Assembly (NCBI GenBank): GCA_022749755.1
Contig: CM040445.1
Coordinates: 15,149,182-15,213,181, forward strand
From: Azadirachta indica
Lineage: Eukaryota > Streptophyta > Magnoliopsida > Sapindales > Meliaceae
Direction: 5' to 3'
Length of the DNA: 64,000 nt
The position numbers and the translations under genes are program-made. Below, in pieces: positions 61,673 through 64,000 of the stretch. Positions within the stretch are counted from its first letter, which is position 1. Each line of letters opens with the position of its first letter. The notes below the pieces were generated by a model. The model ran no database searches and was not told the DNA's origin. It saw only the letters and a program-made list of their open reading frames with translations.

Positions 61673-64000
61673 ATTTGCATATCTAAATAGATTGAAACCA
61701 AAATAAAAAAATAAAATAAAATAAATATTGATAAATATGACAGTTGGATAAAATTTTATTCTTACTTTAATTTATTGTCATTTATCACACATCCTTATGC
61801 TTCTCTTTCATTAATTAATTAAATATTTTTTATTTTACGGTATCTTAAACATAATATTTCACGTCATCAAAAAAAATTAATGTTAAAATAGATTACTAAT
61901 GTTAATTTTTTTTAAAAAAATATATGAGTTTTATATTGTAAAATCTAAATGCAAATTTGTTAGAAATTATGTGTTCAAAATTAAAAGAATTTCAACTATT
62001 ACAAAATATTATGACCTATTGTTAAACAAAATTATAAAAGTAATTTTATATATTTAAAAATATTTAATATTTAATTTTGTATATTTTTTCTTTTTTACCT
62101 AAAGGCAATTATAAATTCAACCTTACATTAGATTCTTAATTAAACATTCTAAATATTCTAAGACCTAATAAATAAAAAAAATTGCATGAAAAATCTTTAT
62201 TTTTCTTTTTCAAATATTAAATTATATTATATATAGATATTTGTCTTAAAAAAAATTCATAGAGGTAAATAGTAAAATTACCATAAATCAAGGGGTAATT
62301 GGTATATTTCTTATTTTTATTTTCACATTTATATTCATCTTCATCTTCATCCAACGACAATAACGAGGGAAGAAGGGTCTACAGCATCTGGTGGGCAAGT
62401 TCAGGTTTGGGTTTAACTCGCTTTGATTTCAATAATTTTACATTTTTTACTTAAAAATTAAATAATAAATGTTAAATGTTTAACTTTTGTATATAAAATA
62501 AGTCCTAACACATAATATTGAGAGACTTTATTTTAAAATTCTTTTGATTTTCGATTTAAAGATCGAGTCGAACAAAAATTATCAGTATTAGTAGTAAATA
62601 TTTGAGAAGCAAATGGGATGAATATTTAATTCAATTTAATTATTCAACAAATTTATGAAATATTTCAGTTGGTGAATCAAATGGAACGAATATTCAATTC
62701 AATATTTACTTAGTTAAAAAAATTTGCTTCCTACAAAAATATTTTAGTATAAAATATTAATGAATGGACATTTATTTCTATTTACTTAATTAAAAATTTT
62801 ACTTTATTTATGACAATTCCTAAATCATCCCTAATTTATACTATATTTGTATGAATATCAAAATTAGATTTTTGATGTGAGTTATTTTAACCAAATATAT
62901 TATTTTATTTGTAGTTGCATTTTTATTTTCACATTCATGTTCACCTCCATGATTCTATCTTTATCTTCATAGCAGGAGAAAGGAACGAGATCTGCAGCAT
63001 CAGGCAGGTTCAGCTTCAATTATCCAAGTAAACTCTTACACAAATTAAACCGAACTTCAATTTTGGTTTAATACAGTTCAGTTCAGTTTGCATTTCAGTA
63101 GTTTTTTTATTTAAAAAATAAATAATAAAACTTCAAATTTTTAACTTTTTTTAATAACAAAGTATTAAATATAATATTAGAAAGTTTTATTTTAAAATTT
63201 TTTTCATTTTTGAATAATTTATTATGGTTCCCTTATTTATCATTTTTCATGGCAAAAAGATGAGGGAAGAAAGTCTATACCATTTGGTGGATAATTTTAA
63301 AATCTAACTTTCTCTAAAATCAAACCAAAATTCTGTCTTAGTTTGATTCAGTTTGCTTCAATTTAATTTGGATAATTTTTAACGTTTATTTAAAAAAATA
63401 AATAATAAACTTAGATTTTTATATTTTTAAATTTTATAAAGGAACAAGTACTAAGACATAATATGAGAGTTTTTAATTTAAAATTTTTATATTAAAATAA
63501 TTTTTAAATTTGATTCGGTATAATTCAAGTTCTGATAGAAAAACCTTAATCAAACCAAAACTATCAAGTTTAGTATAAAATTTACATGAATAAAATACGA
63601 TGGATAGTTAATTCAATTTGTATAGTTGAAAAGTTTATTTCATTTATATTAACTCTTACACCATCTTTATTTTTATTCTATATCGGTATAAGTATCAAAA
63701 CCAAGGCTTTGATTCAAGTTATTTTCAACTAAATCTATGGTTTTAGTTGGACTTTTATTTTCACATTCATGGTCATTATCATTATTATCTTCATGATAGG
63801 AGTGAAAAAGGCGTATACCATCCAATGGACTCAGATTCAAATACTAAACTAAACTTTCATAGAAATTGACCCGAATTTCAATTTTAGTTTGATTTGATTT
63901 GGCTCTACGTTATTTGACAGTTTTAATTTTATTTCAAAAAAAATAAATAATAAATTTCTATTTTTTAACTTTTATAATAAAAAAATTCTAACAAATAGTA

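Larger units (their letters stand above)
58936..64000. repeat. Diverged repeat array, period about 550-870 bp
   Basis: A block with cattttcatgttcat/cacattcatg-type start, a catcttcatgataggag phrase, ggaagaag and a following caaactttc..aaattgaac phrase recurs near 58940, 59810, 62310, 62915, 63240 (partial) and 63740. After each comes an AT-rich portion with ttattt(c/a)aaaaaataaataataaa. Two MITEs (60349-60957 and 61215-61672) sit in the gap between the first two and the last four units. The array runs to the window edge. No coding frame. Confidence 0.6.

Overview
The window looks like a nuclear chromosome segment from a eudicot plant; I cannot name the species. It is strongly AT-rich, its genes have GT-AG introns and plant-only families (RIQ/DUF1118, AFP/NINJA, plant-type TOM5), and most of the intergenic space is decayed transposable elements, MITE-like inverted repeats and microsatellites. 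No tRNA, rRNA, CRISPR array or operon-like structure was seen. Exon joins and repeat borders were read by eye and are not supported by transcripts.

Layout. 1-4.3 kb: AT-rich intergenic DNA. 4.3-4.6 kb: remnant of a LINE 3' end (minus). 7.0-7.4 kb: single-exon gene for a 130-aa, probably mitochondrial, conserved plant protein (minus). 7.6-16.4 kb: repeat-rich gap with a 2.5-kb element with long terminal inverted repeats, a possible LTR and a tandem duplication. 16.4-22.6 kb: eight-coding-exon G3BP-like NTF2/RRM RNA-binding protein (plus). 23.0-23.7 kb: thylakoid RIQ-type protein (minus). 24.4-26.1 kb: TOM5, small subunit of the mitochondrial protein import complex (plus). RIQ and TOM5 are divergent neighbours, as I recall for Arabidopsis At5g08050 and At5g08040; the 130-aa protein may be the At5g08060 relative, so this half looks like an old syntenic block.

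27.7-48.5 kb is the most unusual part. A block has been duplicated in tandem (about 29-40 kb and 40-48.5 kb). The second copy ends in a two-exon gene for an unrecognised 496-aa protein with proline-rich and coiled-coil regions (44.1-47.3 kb). The first copy keeps only the two ends of that gene. Further copies of its promoter/5' leader and its 3' end occur in both orientations, including a long foldback at 27.8-29.6 kb whose arms join promoter sequence directly to 3'-end sequence. A 4.4-kb insertion at 30.0-34.4 kb is absent from the matching site at 41.0 kb.

48.5-54.4 kb holds MITEs, a GC-rich fragment that resembles a promoter plus truncated 5' coding end, a 1.2-kb inverted-repeat element and a strong short hairpin. 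54.4-58.3 kb: an AFP/NINJA-type transcriptional corepressor of abscisic acid signalling (plus), with ABRE/G-box motifs next to its TATA box and a 48-bp coding minisatellite. 58.9-64 kb: a diverged repeat array interrupted by two MITEs.

The recognised genes are independent plant housekeeping or regulatory genes (mitochondrial import, grana organisation, RNA granules, ABA signalling); nothing suggests a common pathway.
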